Source: Fibrobacter succinogenes (GTDB lineage Bacteria; Fibrobacterota; Fibrobacteria; Fibrobacterales; Fibrobacteraceae). From it: a stretch of 57,238 bases of DNA. Position 1 is the first letter of the stretch, and the number at the start of each line of letters is the position of its first letter. Below, one piece after another: positions 7,877 to 16,993 of the stretch. Location: assembly GCA_902771595.1 (NCBI GenBank), contig CACXXH010000009.1:1-57238 (forward strand), read 5' to 3'. The translations under genes were made by a program, and so were the position numbers. Under the pieces are notes generated by a model, which saw only the letters and a list, made by a program, of their open reading frames with translations, had not been told where the DNA came from and made no database searches.

Positions 7877-8938
7877 ATGAAGCGTTTAACTCTCTTGGCT
7901 CTTTGCCTTTCCATCGTCACGGCGTTCGCCGGGTCTTACGATATTGAAGAATTTACTGCAAGTGATGCCGGCACCCCCGACAGCTACATCAAAGCCGAAT
8001 TCGGCGGTCAGTTGAAGACCGCTCCGGCAGACGAGGTCAGTTCCCTCCAGGATGGCCGCTTGGTCGTCCGCCAGAAATTCACCGACCCGTTCGGCGAGCA
8101 GCCCACCGCCTACCAGCTCTTCCAGGGCGGCAAAGGCGACCTTTCGAAACTTGTCCCGCTCAAAGCTGAAGGCGTCGATTACAGCAAGCTCGTGACCACG
8201 AGGCTCTACGCCCGTCGCGGCATGCCCTTCGAAGAAGATATTGAAAAGGTTTATTTCGACGGCAAGGCCGTCTACATCCCCGGTTTCTCGACCGCAGTCG
8301 CTTTCGTCGATGGTGAAATGGTCCAGTTGAAGGCCGATAACGCCTCCGCCGAAGAAGCTTCCGCCGAACCGTCCGCCGCACCCGAAGTCGCCTCTAGCGA
8401 AGAAGAGGAATGCGACGACTACGATCCGGATTGCGAAGATGAAGATGAAGATGATGACATTGATGTCAAGGGCGACCTCGATGAATCCAACGCCAAGGCC
8501 GATGCCCGTGACTACGCCGTAAGCGGCGCGTCCGAAAATGCGACCGACCGCTTCGGTATCGCTGACGAAGTCCGCTTCTGGAGCGCCATCGCCCTCTCCG
8601 CCGTTGCCGTAACCAGCGCCATCATCGGCGTGACCCAGCAGATGGAAGCCAACAAGGTGCAGGATGTTTACGACAATTACGACAAGCTCCATTCCACCGT
8701 CATGGATGAAGTTAAGAGAGTCTGTGCTACCGATAAGGAACCGGCAGCCTGTGAAGTCGCCTTCAAGAATTATGGCACCATCGTAGAAACGGGAGATGAC
8801 AAATACACCGTCTCCATGCTGGAAAGAGATATGGCGATCAACAAGAAGACGCTGGATTCCTACAAGTTCTATCGTAACCTTTGGTTCGGCGTGACAGCAG
8901 TCTCCCTGACTGCGGCGATCGTACTCTTCGTATGGTAA
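7877..8938 (+). CDS. Exported membrane protein with acidic linker, function unknown
   Basis: The 353-aa protein has a clear signal peptide (LTLLALCLSIVTAFA), a ~150-residue exported domain of unknown fold, an Ala/Glu/Ser stretch and a very acidic run (about 170-205, with EEEECDDYDPDCEDEDED), and then two hydrophobic segments: FWSAIALSAVAVTSAIIGV around 235-253 and WFGVTAVSLTAAIVLFVW at the extreme C-terminus. GGAGT lies eight bases before the start. No family was recognised. The last seven bases overlap the folB start, so the two genes are co-translated although their functions appear unrelated. Confidence 0.75.
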   Translation: MKRLTLLALCLSIVTAFAGSYDIEEFTASDAGTPDSYIKAEFGGQLKTAPADEVSSLQDGRLVVRQKFTDPFGEQPTAYQLFQGGKGDLSKLVPLKAEGVDYSKLVTTRLYARRGMPFEEDIEKVYFDGKAVYIPGFSTAVAFVDGEMVQLKADNASAEEASAEPSAAPEVASSEEEECDDYDPDCEDEDEDDDIDVKGDLDESNAKADARDYAVSGASENATDRFGIADEVRFWSAIALSAVAVTSAIIGVTQQMEANKVQDVYDNYDKLHSTVMDEVKRVCATDKEPAACEVAFKNYGTIVETGDDKYTVSMLERDMAINKKTLDSYKFYRNLWFGVTAVSLTAAIVLFVW

Positions 8939-9297
8939 TCGAAACCGGTAAAATCTCGCTCAAAGACATCCAGTTCAACTGCATCCTCGGGACGCTCCCC
9001 TACGAAAGGGAAAACGAGCAGCCCGTAGTGCTGAACGTCTCCGTATGGCTTGATTTTACCTTGGCTGCCCAGAACGACGATCTGGTGCATTCCATAGACT
9101 ACGCGCAACTCGCCCAAGATTTACAGGAATTCATCCGCATGGCGCAATTCCAGCTCGAGGAAACCCTCGTACTCGAAACCGCCAAGCATATCCTGGACAA
9201 CTACCCCAAGGCGCAGATAGCCGAGGTCAGCATCCGCAAGCCGCAGGCCATCCCGAACTGCGCCGGAGCCGAATCGAGCATCCGCGTTCGCCGGTAA
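8932..9297 (+). CDS. folB: Dihydroneopterin aldolase
   Basis: FolB splits 7,8-dihydroneopterin to 6-hydroxymethyl-dihydropterin and glycolaldehyde in folate synthesis. The 121-aa protein contains the family pattern: ISLKDIQFNCILGTLPYER at the start, a DLVHSIDYAQLA segment, the LEETLVLETAKHIL helix with the substrate-binding Glu, and SIRKPQAIPNC near the end. ATG 8932 is preferred over an upstream TTG at 8881 because FolB begins there. That ATG overlaps the stop of the preceding gene (ATGGTAA). No other folate gene is adjacent. Confidence 0.93.
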   Translation: MVIETGKISLKDIQFNCILGTLPYERENEQPVVLNVSVWLDFTLAAQNDDLVHSIDYAQLAQDLQEFIRMAQFQLEETLVLETAKHILDNYPKAQIAEVSIRKPQAIPNCAGAESSIRVRR

Positions 9298-9318
9298 AAA
9301 GCATTCTGACCAGCAGTC

Positions 9319-9372
9319 ATGCTGAGGACGCTCAGCATCAACATTCTGACCCTGTCCTGACCTGCGTCAGGA
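9319..9372. repeat. Hairpin pair between convergent folB and comM
   Basis: The 109-base gap between convergent genes holds two perfect hairpins: 9319-9326 with 9331-9338 (loop GACG) and 9355-9361 with 9366-9372 (loop CTGC). CATTCTGAC occurs twice and TCAGGATGAC once, resembling the GTCATCCTGA-type element at 56681. Neither hairpin has a good T-tract, so they look more like REP-type repeats than terminators. Confidence 0.55.
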
Positions 9373-9406
9373 TGACCAAGCGTCAGGGTGACGAAGGCAA
9401 CGCCGT

Positions 9407-10936
9407 TCAGTTTATGGTCCGATACCGCAGGGCTTCCGATATATCCTGAATTTCCACGACATCGGCGCCGCGCATATCCGCGATGGTGCGCGAGACCTTC
9501 AACATGCGGTAGAACCCGCGGGCGCTCAGGTTCATGTTGTCGGCCGCGGAGACGGCAAAGCGTTCCACCTCGCGCGACATGCCCGCAAACTTCTTCGCGT
9601 ATTCCGAAGACATTTCCGCATTCGACTTGAACGGCAGGTCCTTAAACCTGCGGCGCTGGACGGCGCGCACCTCGCACACCCGCTTGCGGATATCTGCGGA
9701 GCTTTCGCGTTCACGGGAGTCCACCAGAGCGGACGCCTCCATCGGCGGAACGCTCACCTGGATGTCGATGCGGTCCAGCAGCGGGCCCGAAATTTTTTCG
9801 CGGTAGCGCTTGCGCGCATCGGGCAGGCACGTGCACACGCGCTTGGGGTCCATCGCGAACCCGCAGGGGCATGGGTTCATCGCCGCCCCCATCATGAAGC
9901 GCGCCGGCCAGGTTACGGTACCGCTCGCGCGGCTCACCGAGATGAACCCGTCTTCCATGGGTTCCCGCAAAGCCTCCAGCACGCAGCGGTTGAATTCTGG
10001 CAACTCATCGAGGAACAGCACGCCGTTATGCGCGAGGCTCGCCTCTCCCGGCAAAAGCCGGGAGCCGCCGCCCACCAGCGACACCATCGAGGCGCTGTGG
10101 TGGGGCGTGCGGAACGGGCGAACGACCACCGGCCTGAATTCCACAGAATCGCCCGATCGGCGAGCGCAGGAATGGATGCACGTCGTCTCGAGAACTTCCT
10201 CGTCCGTCATGTCGGGAAGGATTCCCGGCAAGCACCGGGCGCACAGCGTCTTGCCCGCCCCCGGCGAACCGACCAGCAAAAAATTATGGGCGCCCGCGGC
10301 CGCAATCTCGAGCGCGCGCTTGACACCTTCCATGCCCACCACGTTCTTGAAATCGGGAACATCGCAGGAAACCGACAGGCAGTCATCCCGCGACATTCCC
10401 GATGCGGTGGCAACCAAATCCAAATTTCCGCTTTCCAAAAATTCGACACACTCCCCAAGAGAATCAAAACAGACATAGCGAAGACCTTCCACCAGCGACG
10501 CCTCGGAGGCATTCGCCCTCGGGATCACCAGGATGTTCTTGTCATCGCGAGACAGGCTCATCGCAATGGCCAAGACCCCTCTTACCGGTTTCAAAAGCCC
10601 GTCCAGCGACAGCTCCCCGACAAAGACATAGCGTTCGATTTCCTCGACGCCAATCTCGCCGGTAGACACAAGCATCCCTATCGCCAGCGGAAGGTCCAGG
10701 GCACTTCCCTCTTTCCGCAAATCCGCCGGTGAAAGATTCACTGTCGTCCGGAATCCCGTAACGACCTTTCCTATGGACCGTATCGCCGACACCACGCGCT
10801 CGCGGGATTCGCGAACGGCGTTGTCGGGAAGTCCGACCAAAGTAAAGCCGGGCAGCCCCTGCGAAGCATCGACTTCAACGCTTACGGGAACGGCCTTGAT
10901 TCCAAACAGGCAATACGAGCGGATTCTATAGAACAA
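9407..10936 (-). CDS. comM: YifB/ComM-type Mg-chelatase-like AAA+ ATPase
   Basis: The 509-aa protein matches ComM, a hexameric helicase that aids branch migration during natural transformation. The order is an N-terminal Lon-protease-like fold (GLPGFTLVGLPDNAV at 28-42), Walker A (GSPGAGKT), Walker B followed by LFLDELPEF, the Mg-chelatase signature around the Cys-rich PCPCGFAMDP, the sensor region DRIDIQV, and a C-terminal helical domain (SARGFYRMLKVSRTIADM). The start is a TTG at 10936: it gives the family's normal N-terminus and AGGGGTG precedes it. The gene begins 9 bases after spoVG, so the pair form an operon. Confidence 0.92.
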   Translation of the reverse strand: MFYRIRSYCLFGIKAVPVSVEVDASQGLPGFTLVGLPDNAVRESRERVVSAIRSIGKVVTGFRTTVNLSPADLRKEGSALDLPLAIGMLVSTGEIGVEEIERYVFVGELSLDGLLKPVRGVLAIAMSLSRDDKNILVIPRANASEASLVEGLRYVCFDSLGECVEFLESGNLDLVATASGMSRDDCLSVSCDVPDFKNVVGMEGVKRALEIAAAGAHNFLLVGSPGAGKTLCARCLPGILPDMTDEEVLETTCIHSCARRSGDSVEFRPVVVRPFRTPHHSASMVSLVGGGSRLLPGEASLAHNGVLFLDELPEFNRCVLEALREPMEDGFISVSRASGTVTWPARFMMGAAMNPCPCGFAMDPKRVCTCLPDARKRYREKISGPLLDRIDIQVSVPPMEASALVDSRERESSADIRKRVCEVRAVQRRRFKDLPFKSNAEMSSEYAKKFAGMSREVERFAVSAADNMNLSARGFYRMLKVSRTIADMRGADVVEIQDISEALRYRTIN

Positions 10937-10945
10937 AGGACACCC

Positions 10946-11347
10946 CTATGCTACAGCGGCCTGGTACTTTTCAAGCACGCAATTTTCAATATGTTCGCGC
11001 AGCTGGCGCGTAATCGGATTGCAGATGGACTTGAAGTCTTCGCCCTTGTAGAACGGATCGAGCGGGTAGCTGACAAACAGCCCGTTCACGCCGTCCATCA
11101 CGCGAAGGCCACGAATGACCATCTGGTCGTTAAGGACAATCTGCGCCAGTCCCTTCATGTGACCGAGGCTCGGGCCTTCCTTGAACGGGAACACCTGCAC
11201 CTGCGTCACGGCGAGGCAATCGAAAGACGAAAGCGCCTTGTCCTTCGACTGGGCATTTTTGGATTCGGCGCCCTTGCTTTCTGCGCCGCTGGTTTCTACG
11301 CTCGCCTGGACGGCGGTAGCCTTTTCTGCATTGTTTTTTTCTGCCAT
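10946..11347 (-). CDS. spoVG: SpoVG family RNA/DNA-binding regulator
   Basis: SpoVG proteins are small nucleic-acid-binding regulators, first known from sporulation but widespread in non-sporing bacteria. The 133-aa product has a ~35-residue Ala/Glu/Lys-rich lead and then the conserved SpoVG fold (VTQVQVFPFKEG, LAQIVLNDQMVIRGLRV, GLFVSYP, CNPITRQLREHI). The start at 11347 is fixed by a perfect AGGAGG upstream; a longer frame to 11476 has no such support. It is transcribed with comM. Confidence 0.9.
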   Translation of the reverse strand: MAEKNNAEKATAVQASVETSGAESKGAESKNAQSKDKALSSFDCLAVTQVQVFPFKEGPSLGHMKGLAQIVLNDQMVIRGLRVMDGVNGLFVSYPLDPFYKGEDFKSICNPITRQLREHIENCVLEKYQAAVA

Positions 11348-11537
11348 GGTATGGCCTCCTATAATTTGGTGTGAACCCGCGGCCGGCAATGCATGAGCCG
11401 AACTCCCGCGGGGCATAACTCTATTTGCAAGAAGCGTGCCAAAATGAAATTGCCGTTTTTGCGCAGGAACCGCCATATCGGCAACAAGCCATGGGGTGAT
11501 TAATCGCTTAAATCACTGATTTATCTATTTTAATCAC

Positions 11538-12089
11538 ATGCTCCTGAAACCGAACATGAACTGGGAAAAGAACTGCGGAATTGCGCTCCCCACCGTGATG
11601 GCAAACGTCCATAACGACGGCGCTTTTCTTCAGGTTGATTTTTTTGTCGAAGAACCGCTGGACTGCTTCCGCTCCGAAGTCATGGAAGACGGCGGCAACA
11701 GCTGGGAAGACTCCTGCGTCGAAATCTTCATCGAGAATCCATCGGACCATTCCGAATACTACAACTTCGAGACGACGAGCCGCGGGTTCATCCTTGCGGC
11801 ACACGGCCCCGACCGCGAGAACCGCACGCCGCTGAGCAGCGCGCGCCTTGCGCAGATAGAACGCTCGAAGCAACTCGCGAGCGTCATCGGGGATTTCATC
11901 AGCTGGAACGTGAGCATCCGGATTCCCGCAAGCCTGTTCGGGCTGCATTCCTTCGAAGGCGTGCAACTGCGCGGGAACCTGTACAAGTGCGCCGACAAGG
12001 CGAAGACGCCGCATTACCTGAGCGCCTTCCCGATAGAAACAGAAAAGCCGGATTTTCACCGGCCCGAGTTCTTCAATTTTTTGGTATAA
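11538..12089 (+). CDS. Carbohydrate-binding family 9-like protein
   Basis: The 183-aa protein resembles the CBM9-like domain found as a stand-alone protein in gut bacteria: a WEDSCVEIFIENP strand pair, then YYNFE, a middle helix, WNVSIRIPASLFG, GNLYKCADKA and the end PHYLSAFPIE followed by PDFHRPEFF. No signal peptide is visible, so it would act in the cytoplasm unless the start is misplaced. CBM9 folds bind reducing ends of glucans or xylans in enzymes; binding here is inferred. Its minus-strand shadow ORF of equal length lacks any family pattern. Confidence 0.8.
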   Translation: MLLKPNMNWEKNCGIALPTVMANVHNDGAFLQVDFFVEEPLDCFRSEVMEDGGNSWEDSCVEIFIENPSDHSEYYNFETTSRGFILAAHGPDRENRTPLSSARLAQIERSKQLASVIGDFISWNVSIRIPASLFGLHSFEGVQLRGNLYKCADKAKTPHYLSAFPIETEKPDFHRPEFFNFLV

Positions 12090-12149
12090 CCCAAAGTGCT
12101 AGAATCCTATCGGCTCCTTTGCAGGGCCTCCAAGGTGACAAAGCAAAGA

Positions 12150-12905
12150 CTACATCATGCGTAGCTTCATTTCGAAGACGGGACGGTCGGTCTCGTCGAG
12201 AATACGCATGTAGGTTGCGCCGTTGTGGTCGGCACGGAAAATCTTCATGGTCTGCCCTTCCTTCGATTCGCCCAGGTAATGTATTTCCAGAGCCGACGGA
12301 ATGCAGAGTTCAAGGTCGGATGCACTGAACACGTTCAATGCGAGCTTCACGTACTCGATGTTGTTCATGTGATGCGACATGTCGATATGCTGCGGCAAAA
12401 CCTTCTGCCGGTAGACTTCCTTGTATTCCTCGGGCTTCACGTTGAACCGGTCAAAGTCATCGGTAATGAACGCTTCCGGGAACCCTTCCGTCGGGAAGTT
12501 CACGGACGAAAGCCGCATCGGACGATGCCTGTCCATGCTGAGGCAACACATCTCCTGTTTGGCGAAGATTATCGGGTCGCCTTCGACAGTCGTGATGGCC
12601 GTATTCTCGTTGAGTCGAATCAGCTGGTTATCCGCCGGGAACGACGTGGTCACCACCTTGTCGCGCCAGTACGGCCTGCGCAGGAACTTGAACTTCGCCT
12701 TGTAAACGACCCAGAAGCCGCCCTTTTCCTTCACCACGAAGTTGTCCATCTTGATGGATCCGAAATTTTCGGTTATGTTGTCCTGAACCATGAGTACCGT
12801 TTGGGCAAGTCCCATCTTTCCGGATACGTCAATATAAGCCGAGGTGATTGTCCTCGTCTTTTGGAAAACAAGCGGGTTTTTCGACAAAGCGTAGATATCG
12901 ATCAT
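12150..12905 (-). CDS. Acyl-ACP thioesterase (double hotdog)
   Basis: The 251-aa protein matches the bacterial acyl-ACP thioesterase family (PF01643), which releases fatty acids from acyl carrier protein. Two hotdog halves are visible. The first contains the GKMGLAQTVLMVQDN helix. The second contains HIDMSHHMNNIEYVKL, the catalytic Asn/His motif, followed by LEIHYLGESKEGQ. AGGGG upstream supports the ATG at 12905. Substrate chain length cannot be read from the sequence. It stands alone between a convergent CBM9-like gene and a terminator. Confidence 0.9.
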   Translation of the reverse strand: MIDIYALSKNPLVFQKTRTITSAYIDVSGKMGLAQTVLMVQDNITENFGSIKMDNFVVKEKGGFWVVYKAKFKFLRRPYWRDKVVTTSFPADNQLIRLNENTAITTVEGDPIIFAKQEMCCLSMDRHRPMRLSSVNFPTEGFPEAFITDDFDRFNVKPEEYKEVYRQKVLPQHIDMSHHMNNIEYVKLALNVFSASDLELCIPSALEIHYLGESKEGQTMKIFRADHNGATYMRILDETDRPVFEMKLRMM

Positions 12906-12964
12906 ACCCCTAATATATATTATTTATCGCCAAAATCATCATTTCCGCTTACAAAAAACGTAAA

Positions 12965-12985
12965 CCCCGGCGGCGCCTACCGGGG
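12965..12985 (-). terminator. Intrinsic terminator after the gene stopping at 13034
   Basis: CCCCGG (12965-12970) pairs with CCGGGG (12980-12985). On the minus strand it is followed by TTTACGTTTTTT, 48 bases past the stop. Confidence 0.7.
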
Positions 12986-13033
12986 CAATAATTTGTATGG
13001 AATATAATCCGTTCGGGTCAGGCCAAACCGGGC

Positions 13034-13477
13034 TCAGTTTTCACCGCGGCTCATTTCCATTTTTTCTCGATCCAGCGTGTGTACCAAGTACTCCTTGAAG
13101 TCTCGGTCGATATTCACGCCGTCGAAGTCTTCATAGTGGTCGCTGAACACTCCGAATGCGGTCTTGTTGTCAATCCAAGCACGCACATCGAAGTTTTCCA
13201 TCGTAATCGAATTGTCTCCGGGTTTAGCGGCTACATACTCGATTTTCGATTTTTCTACCCAGCCCTGACCGCAAGCCCCCTTGACGAGGACTTCTGCGTC
13301 CGACTCCCTGACAATCGTCATTTCGTCGTAGAAATTGGCCGTGCAGACCACTTCTCCGCCACCGCGCTGCATTGTGAGATCGACATTGCCCAATTTGGAT
13401 TTCACCTTGTTGGCCGCAATCGAAGACGTTGCAAGCATCGCGACAGCGATTACCATTGTTAACGTTACGCGTTTCAT
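13034..13477 (-). CDS. Small exported protein of unknown function
   Basis: The 147-aa protein has a signal peptide (VTLTMVIAVAMLATSSIAA) and a mature region with SKLGNVDLTMQRGGGEVVCTA, which recalls SH3-like beta strands, followed by an EVLVKGACGQGWVEKSKI segment. The GQGWVEKS motif is typical of bacterial SH3 domains, so a small periplasmic SH3-like protein is plausible. The start at 13477 is set by a perfect AGGAGGT; a longer frame to 13894 runs back through the divergent pseudouridine synthase gene and is rejected. Confidence 0.75.
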   Translation of the reverse strand: MKRVTLTMVIAVAMLATSSIAANKVKSKLGNVDLTMQRGGGEVVCTANFYDEMTIVRESDAEVLVKGACGQGWVEKSKIEYVAAKPGDNSITMENFDVRAWIDNKTAFGVFSDHYEDFDGVNIDRDFKEYLVHTLDREKMEMSRGEN

Positions 13478-13610
13478 GGTATTACCTCCTAGCTTTATCG
13501 TTAACCCTAAAAATAAAGTACGAAAACTATTGTTTACAAAACCAGTTTTTTGGAAAGATTTTTTGATTCTTTCATTACAATATGGAATAGCTTTTCTACC
13601 TTTCGCCCAA

Positions 13611-14162
13611 ATGTCCACCGTAATCCTCTTCAACAAGCCCTTCGGCGTACTAAGCCAGTTTACGCCCGAATCCGGGCACGCGGCACTCGACACGTTCGGG
13701 TTTCCACCGAGAGTATATGCGGCAGGCAGACTAGACCACGACAGCGAAGGCGCATTGCTGCTCACGGACAACGGGAAACTCATCAAGAAGTTATTGGACC
13801 CGAAATACGAGCACCCGCGCACATACTTGGCGCAGGTCGACGGGCAGATTACCGAAGAGGCGGTCCGCAAATTATCGAAGGGCGTCGACATCAAGGGATA
13901 TCACACCAAGCCCTGCAAAGCCGAAATCGCAAGCGAACCCGATTGGCTCTGGCCGCGCAATCCGCCAGTGCGATTCCGTGCAAACATCCCCACCAGCTGG
14001 GTACGTCTCACACTCATCGAAGGCAAGAACCGTCAGGTGCGCCACATGACAGCGGCAGTAGGCTTCCCCACGCTCCGCCTTATCCGCGTGCAAATCGGCA
14101 ACATCCCGCTCGGCAACTTAAAGCCCGGCGAGTGGCGCATGGTTACAGATAAAGTCATTTAA
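13611..14162 (+). CDS. rluE: 23S rRNA pseudouridine synthase, RluE-like
   Basis: The enzyme isomerises a specific uridine in rRNA. The 183-aa protein lacks an S4 domain and starts directly with the catalytic fold (VILFNKPFGVLSQF). The catalytic Asp is in AGRLDHDSEGALLLT. HPRTYLAQVDG, LTLIEGKNRQVRHM and the C-terminal RVQIGNIPLGNLKPGEWR follow. Absence of S4 and the short length favour RluE over RluB or RsuA. The exact target uridine is inferred. The Met at 13611 is used; an upstream extension to 13335 overlaps the divergent gene. Confidence 0.88.
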   Translation: MSTVILFNKPFGVLSQFTPESGHAALDTFGFPPRVYAAGRLDHDSEGALLLTDNGKLIKKLLDPKYEHPRTYLAQVDGQITEEAVRKLSKGVDIKGYHTKPCKAEIASEPDWLWPRNPPVRFRANIPTSWVRLTLIEGKNRQVRHMTAAVGFPTLRLIRVQIGNIPLGNLKPGEWRMVTDKVI

Positions 14163-14238
14163 TCTGACTTCTCTAGGGGGCTGCTTTTTATTCGTATAAA
14201 ATTTATTATTATTTCAACATAACCTAAAAGAGGTATTC

Positions 14239-14847
14239 ATGAAAAAGATTTTACTTATTTTCACGACACTTGTTCTTTCTAGTTGCGCCATTTTGATGGG
14301 AACAAGCATGCGTCCAATCATTCTTGGGAAAATGCTCATTTACGTCCGTACATCAACAGCAAAGGCATTTATTGCAACCGAGATGCCAGAAAAACTTGAA
14401 ATCGACACCCCATTCTATGTCAGCGGTCGTTTCGATTACAGAAACGCCATTCATGACACCACTAAAGGAATAGCTTCTGTGACGTTAGATAATAGAGATT
14501 TAGAAATGGGTTTCAGACTCGCTTCATATAGCAAAGCTTCGCAAAACAACCCAGAAGTTTTTCAGAACGATATAAGCGATTCATTGAAGACAACCAAAAT
14601 TTTTTCTGCTTACGAAGATTTCTTCCCAAGTTTTACAAAAGAAAACCTTGTCGATGCCGATTATAATTCCGAAAAAAAGTATACATACAGATGCTACAAA
14701 ATAAAAACGCCAAAGGACATCTGCATCGCATCAAGATTAACACCAAAAGGAAATATTATCATCGCCTTCATGCGTAGTTTAACTTACGACACGGATGTTA
14801 AGGCAACGCTCCTGGAGGCAATCGAGAGCGTAGAATTCAAAAACTAG
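14239..14847 (+). CDS. AT-rich lipoprotein of unknown function
   Basis: The 202-aa protein has a textbook lipobox signal (LIFTTLVLSSC, Cys at residue 16) and AAGAGGT before the start. The mature part shows no family I recognise. A stretch DICIASRLTPKGNIIIAF near the end looks like buried beta strands. Base composition is clearly more AT-rich than the neighbouring housekeeping genes, which may mean transfer or relaxed codon selection. A strong terminator follows, so it is a single-gene unit. Confidence 0.75.
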   Translation: MKKILLIFTTLVLSSCAILMGTSMRPIILGKMLIYVRTSTAKAFIATEMPEKLEIDTPFYVSGRFDYRNAIHDTTKGIASVTLDNRDLEMGFRLASYSKASQNNPEVFQNDISDSLKTTKIFSAYEDFFPSFTKENLVDADYNSEKKYTYRCYKIKTPKDICIASRLTPKGNIIIAFMRSLTYDTDVKATLLEAIESVEFKN

Positions 14848-14877
14848 AGACTCCTCAAATTTTCACATACAAGGACA

Positions 14878-14908
14878 CCCCGCAAGCACAAACTTGCGGG
14901 GCGTTTCT
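14878..14908 (+). terminator. Intrinsic terminator after the lipoprotein at 14239
   Basis: A perfect 9-bp stem (14878-14886 with 14893-14901, loop CACAAA) is followed by CGTTTCTATT. A second hairpin (14922-14929 with 14932-14939) lies just beyond and may serve the convergent fumarase unit. Confidence 0.75.
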
Positions 14909-14948
14909 ATTGAAAAGGGAGATCCCCGCTGGCGGGGATAACAAGCTT

Positions 14949-15006
14949 TTAGATCAAGCCTTCAAAGAAATTATTTCCCTTATCGTCGACCAAGATGAAG
15001 GCGGGG
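14949..15006 (-). pseudogene. 3' relic of a second class I fumarase gene
   Basis: This 58-base stretch encodes, on the minus strand, the last 18 residues of fumarase plus the stop ([10 protein letters not shown] to FFEGLI). It matches 15063-15120, the real gene end. The first 41 coding bases are identical. The last 17 differ at five positions, all of them silent. No coding sequence upstream of it survives: beyond it lies an imperfect palindrome (15013-15038) and then the intact gene. It reads as what is left after recombination between two fumarase copies. Confidence 0.8.
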
Positions 15007-15062
15007 CGGACAGCACTTAGCACTTTAGTGCTTAGTGCGCATGGCCCCCGCTTGGGCGACGA

Positions 15063-16700
15063 TTAGATGAGTCCCTCGAAGAAATTATTTCCCTTATCGT
15101 CGACCAAGATGAAGGCGGGGAAGTCCTTGATGGTGATCTTGCGGATGGCTTCCATGCCGAGCTCCGGGAAGGCCACGATGTCGTTGGACAGGATGTTCTG
15201 TTCAGCGAGAATGGCTGCCGGACCGCCGATGGAGCCGAGGAAGAATCCACCGTACTTCTTGCAGGCGTCGGTCACGTCCTGAGAGCGGTTGCCCTTAGCG
15301 ACCATGATCATCGAAGCACCCTTGCTCTGGAAGCGCATCACGTACGGGTCCATGCGGTTAGCCGTCGTCGGGCCGAAGCTACCCGTGGGCATGCCTGCCG
15401 GAGTCTTGGCCGGGCCGGCGTAGTAAATCGGGTGGTCAGAAACAACCTTGAGCACGGTCTTTTCTTCGTCCGTGAGTTCTTCGCCGCGTTCCTGCTTGTC
15501 GAAGATTTCAGCAATCTTGGCGTGGGCCATGTCGCGGGCCACGATCATCGTGCCCTTGAGGCTGAGGCGGGTCTTCACCGGGTACTTGGTGAGGTCGGCG
15601 AGCACTTCCTTCATCGGGCGATCGAGGTCGATTTCAACAGCCGGAGCGAGGTTCACTGCATTGCCTGCCGGAATGTAGTTTTCCGGATGGTGTTCCATCT
15701 TTTCGAGCCAGATGCCGTTTTCGTCAATCTTAGCCTTGATGTTACGGTCAGCAGAGCAGCTGACGCCGATAGAAACCGGGCAGCTTGCAGCATGACGCGG
15801 AGCACGAATCACACGGACGTCGTGAACGAGGTACTTGCCGCCGAACTGGGCGCCGATGCCCGTCTTCTGGCAGATGTGCAGAACCTTTTCTTCCATTTCG
15901 AGGTCGCGGAAGATACGGCCGCCTTCGGAACCGCTCGTCGGAATATCGTCGTAGTAGCCGCAGCTAGCGAGCTTCACCGTGTGCGTGTTCATTTCGGCAG
16001 AAGTACCGCCAATCACGATGGCGAGGTGGTACGGAGGGCAAGCCGCAGTACCGAGAGTCTTCACCTTTTCGGCGAGGAACTTTTCCAAGGACTTCGGGTT
16101 GAGGAGCGCCTTGGTCATCGGCCAGTAGTAAGTCTTGTTGGCAGAGCCACCGCCCTTGGCCACAAAGAGGAACTTCATTTCAGCACCTTCTTCGGCGTGG
16201 ATATCAATCTGAGCCGGGAGGTTGCAAGCCGTGTTCTTTTCTTCGTACATGGTCAAGGGAGCAATCTGGCTGTAGCGAAGGTTCTTGGTGGTGTAAGCGT
16301 TGTAGATACCTTCGGAAATCGCCTCGGCGTCATCGAAACCCGTCCAGACCTGCTGACCCTTGTGGGCAACGCAGATTGCCGTACCGGTGTCCTGGCAGAA
16401 CGGGAGGATACCCTTGGCGGCAACCACGGCGTTCTTGAGCATGGTGAGGGCGACAAACTTGTCGTTATCGGAAGCTTCCGGATCCTGGAGGATCTTCGCG
16501 ACCTTGGCCGTGTGAGCCGGACGCAGGCAGAATTCGACTTCTTCGAAAGCAGCCTGGGAAAGCTTGGTCAAAGCCTCCTTGGAAACCTTCAGGATTTTCT
16601 TGCCTTCGAACTCGGTGACGGAAACGCCTTCCTTGCCGAGATTGACGTATTCGGTAGTATCTTCACCGTGCTGGACGGTAGCTTCGTACTTGAATGCCAT
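15063..16700 (-). CDS. fumA: Class I fumarate hydratase (4Fe-4S)
   Basis: The enzyme interconverts fumarate and malate. In a succinate-forming anaerobe it probably runs from malate to fumarate ahead of fumarate reductase. The 545-aa protein has the alpha-type region with [10 protein letters not shown], the KGGGSANKT stretch, [16 protein letters not shown] and the Cys in GVSCSADRN; these three Cys are the expected cluster ligands. The beta-type region follows with TARLSLKG-like [14 protein letters not shown], the [12 protein letters not shown] segment, [14 protein letters not shown] and [15 protein letters not shown]. Both domains are fused, as in FumA/FumB. The ribosome site is weak. A relic of another copy lies just downstream. 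Confidence 0.95.
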   Translation of the reverse strand: MAFKYEATVQHGEDTTEYVNLGKEGVSVTEFEGKKILKVSKEALTKLSQAAFEEVEFCLRPAHTAKVAKILQDPEASDNDKFVALTMLKNAVVAAKGILPFCQDTGTAICVAHKGQQVWTGFDDAEAISEGIYNAYTTKNLRYSQIAPLTMYEEKNTACNLPAQIDIHAEEGAEMKFLFVAKGGGSANKTYYWPMTKALLNPKSLEKFLAEKVKTLGTAACPPYHLAIVIGGTSAEMNTHTVKLASCGYYDDIPTSGSEGGRIFRDLEMEEKVLHICQKTGIGAQFGGKYLVHDVRVIRAPRHAASCPVSIGVSCSADRNIKAKIDENGIWLEKMEHHPENYIPAGNAVNLAPAVEIDLDRPMKEVLADLTKYPVKTRLSLKGTMIVARDMAHAKIAEIFDKQERGEELTDEEKTVLKVVSDHPIYYAGPAKTPAGMPTGSFGPTTANRMDPYVMRFQSKGASMIMVAKGNRSQDVTDACKKYGGFFLGSIGGPAAILAEQNILSNDIVAFPELGMEAIRKITIKDFPAFILVDDKGNNFFEGLI

Positions 16701-16920
16701 AGTTGTGTCTCTAATTAATGGTTCGTACTGATGGGATTTTGTTAATTACAGGAGCAAAAATAATTCTTTCACCTTTCGTCTGTTAGAGAGAAGGTTCGTT
16801 CATTCGTCTAAAAATGACCCGACCGAAGGGGGCGGTCACGCCACCCGCATTACATTTTTTTGCAAAAATTACCGATAAAGTGACATTTTCCGTGGTTTTT
16901 TTACTTTTTTTTCTTTTTTT

Positions 16921-16950
16921 TTGGCAAAATGTCGCTAGAAGAGTTATTTT
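16921..16950 (+). promoter_or_regulatory. Possible sigma-70-type promoter for the gene at 16994
   Basis: TTGGCA (16921-16926) and TATTTT (16945-16950) are 18 bases apart, 44 bases before the start codon. A long T-tract lies just upstream and could act as an UP-like element. The call rests on sequence resemblance only. Confidence 0.35.
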
Positions 16951-16993
16951 TTACCTGAAGTTTTAAAAACAAACCTTAACGAGGAATGGAAAT

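Noticed and set aside
11508..12059. Minus-strand ORF of 183 aa opposite the CBM9-like gene
   Set aside because: Same length as the plus-strand gene, but lacks any family pattern; the plus-strand protein has the conserved CBM9-like motifs.
13478..13894. Long N-terminal extension of the small exported protein at 13034
   Set aside because: It runs antisense through the pseudouridine synthase; AGGAGGT and a signal peptide mark the start at 13477.
15432..16718. Plus-strand ORF of 428 aa inside the fumarase gene
   Set aside because: It is the antisense of a strongly conserved enzyme with biased codons; the translation has no recognisable domain.
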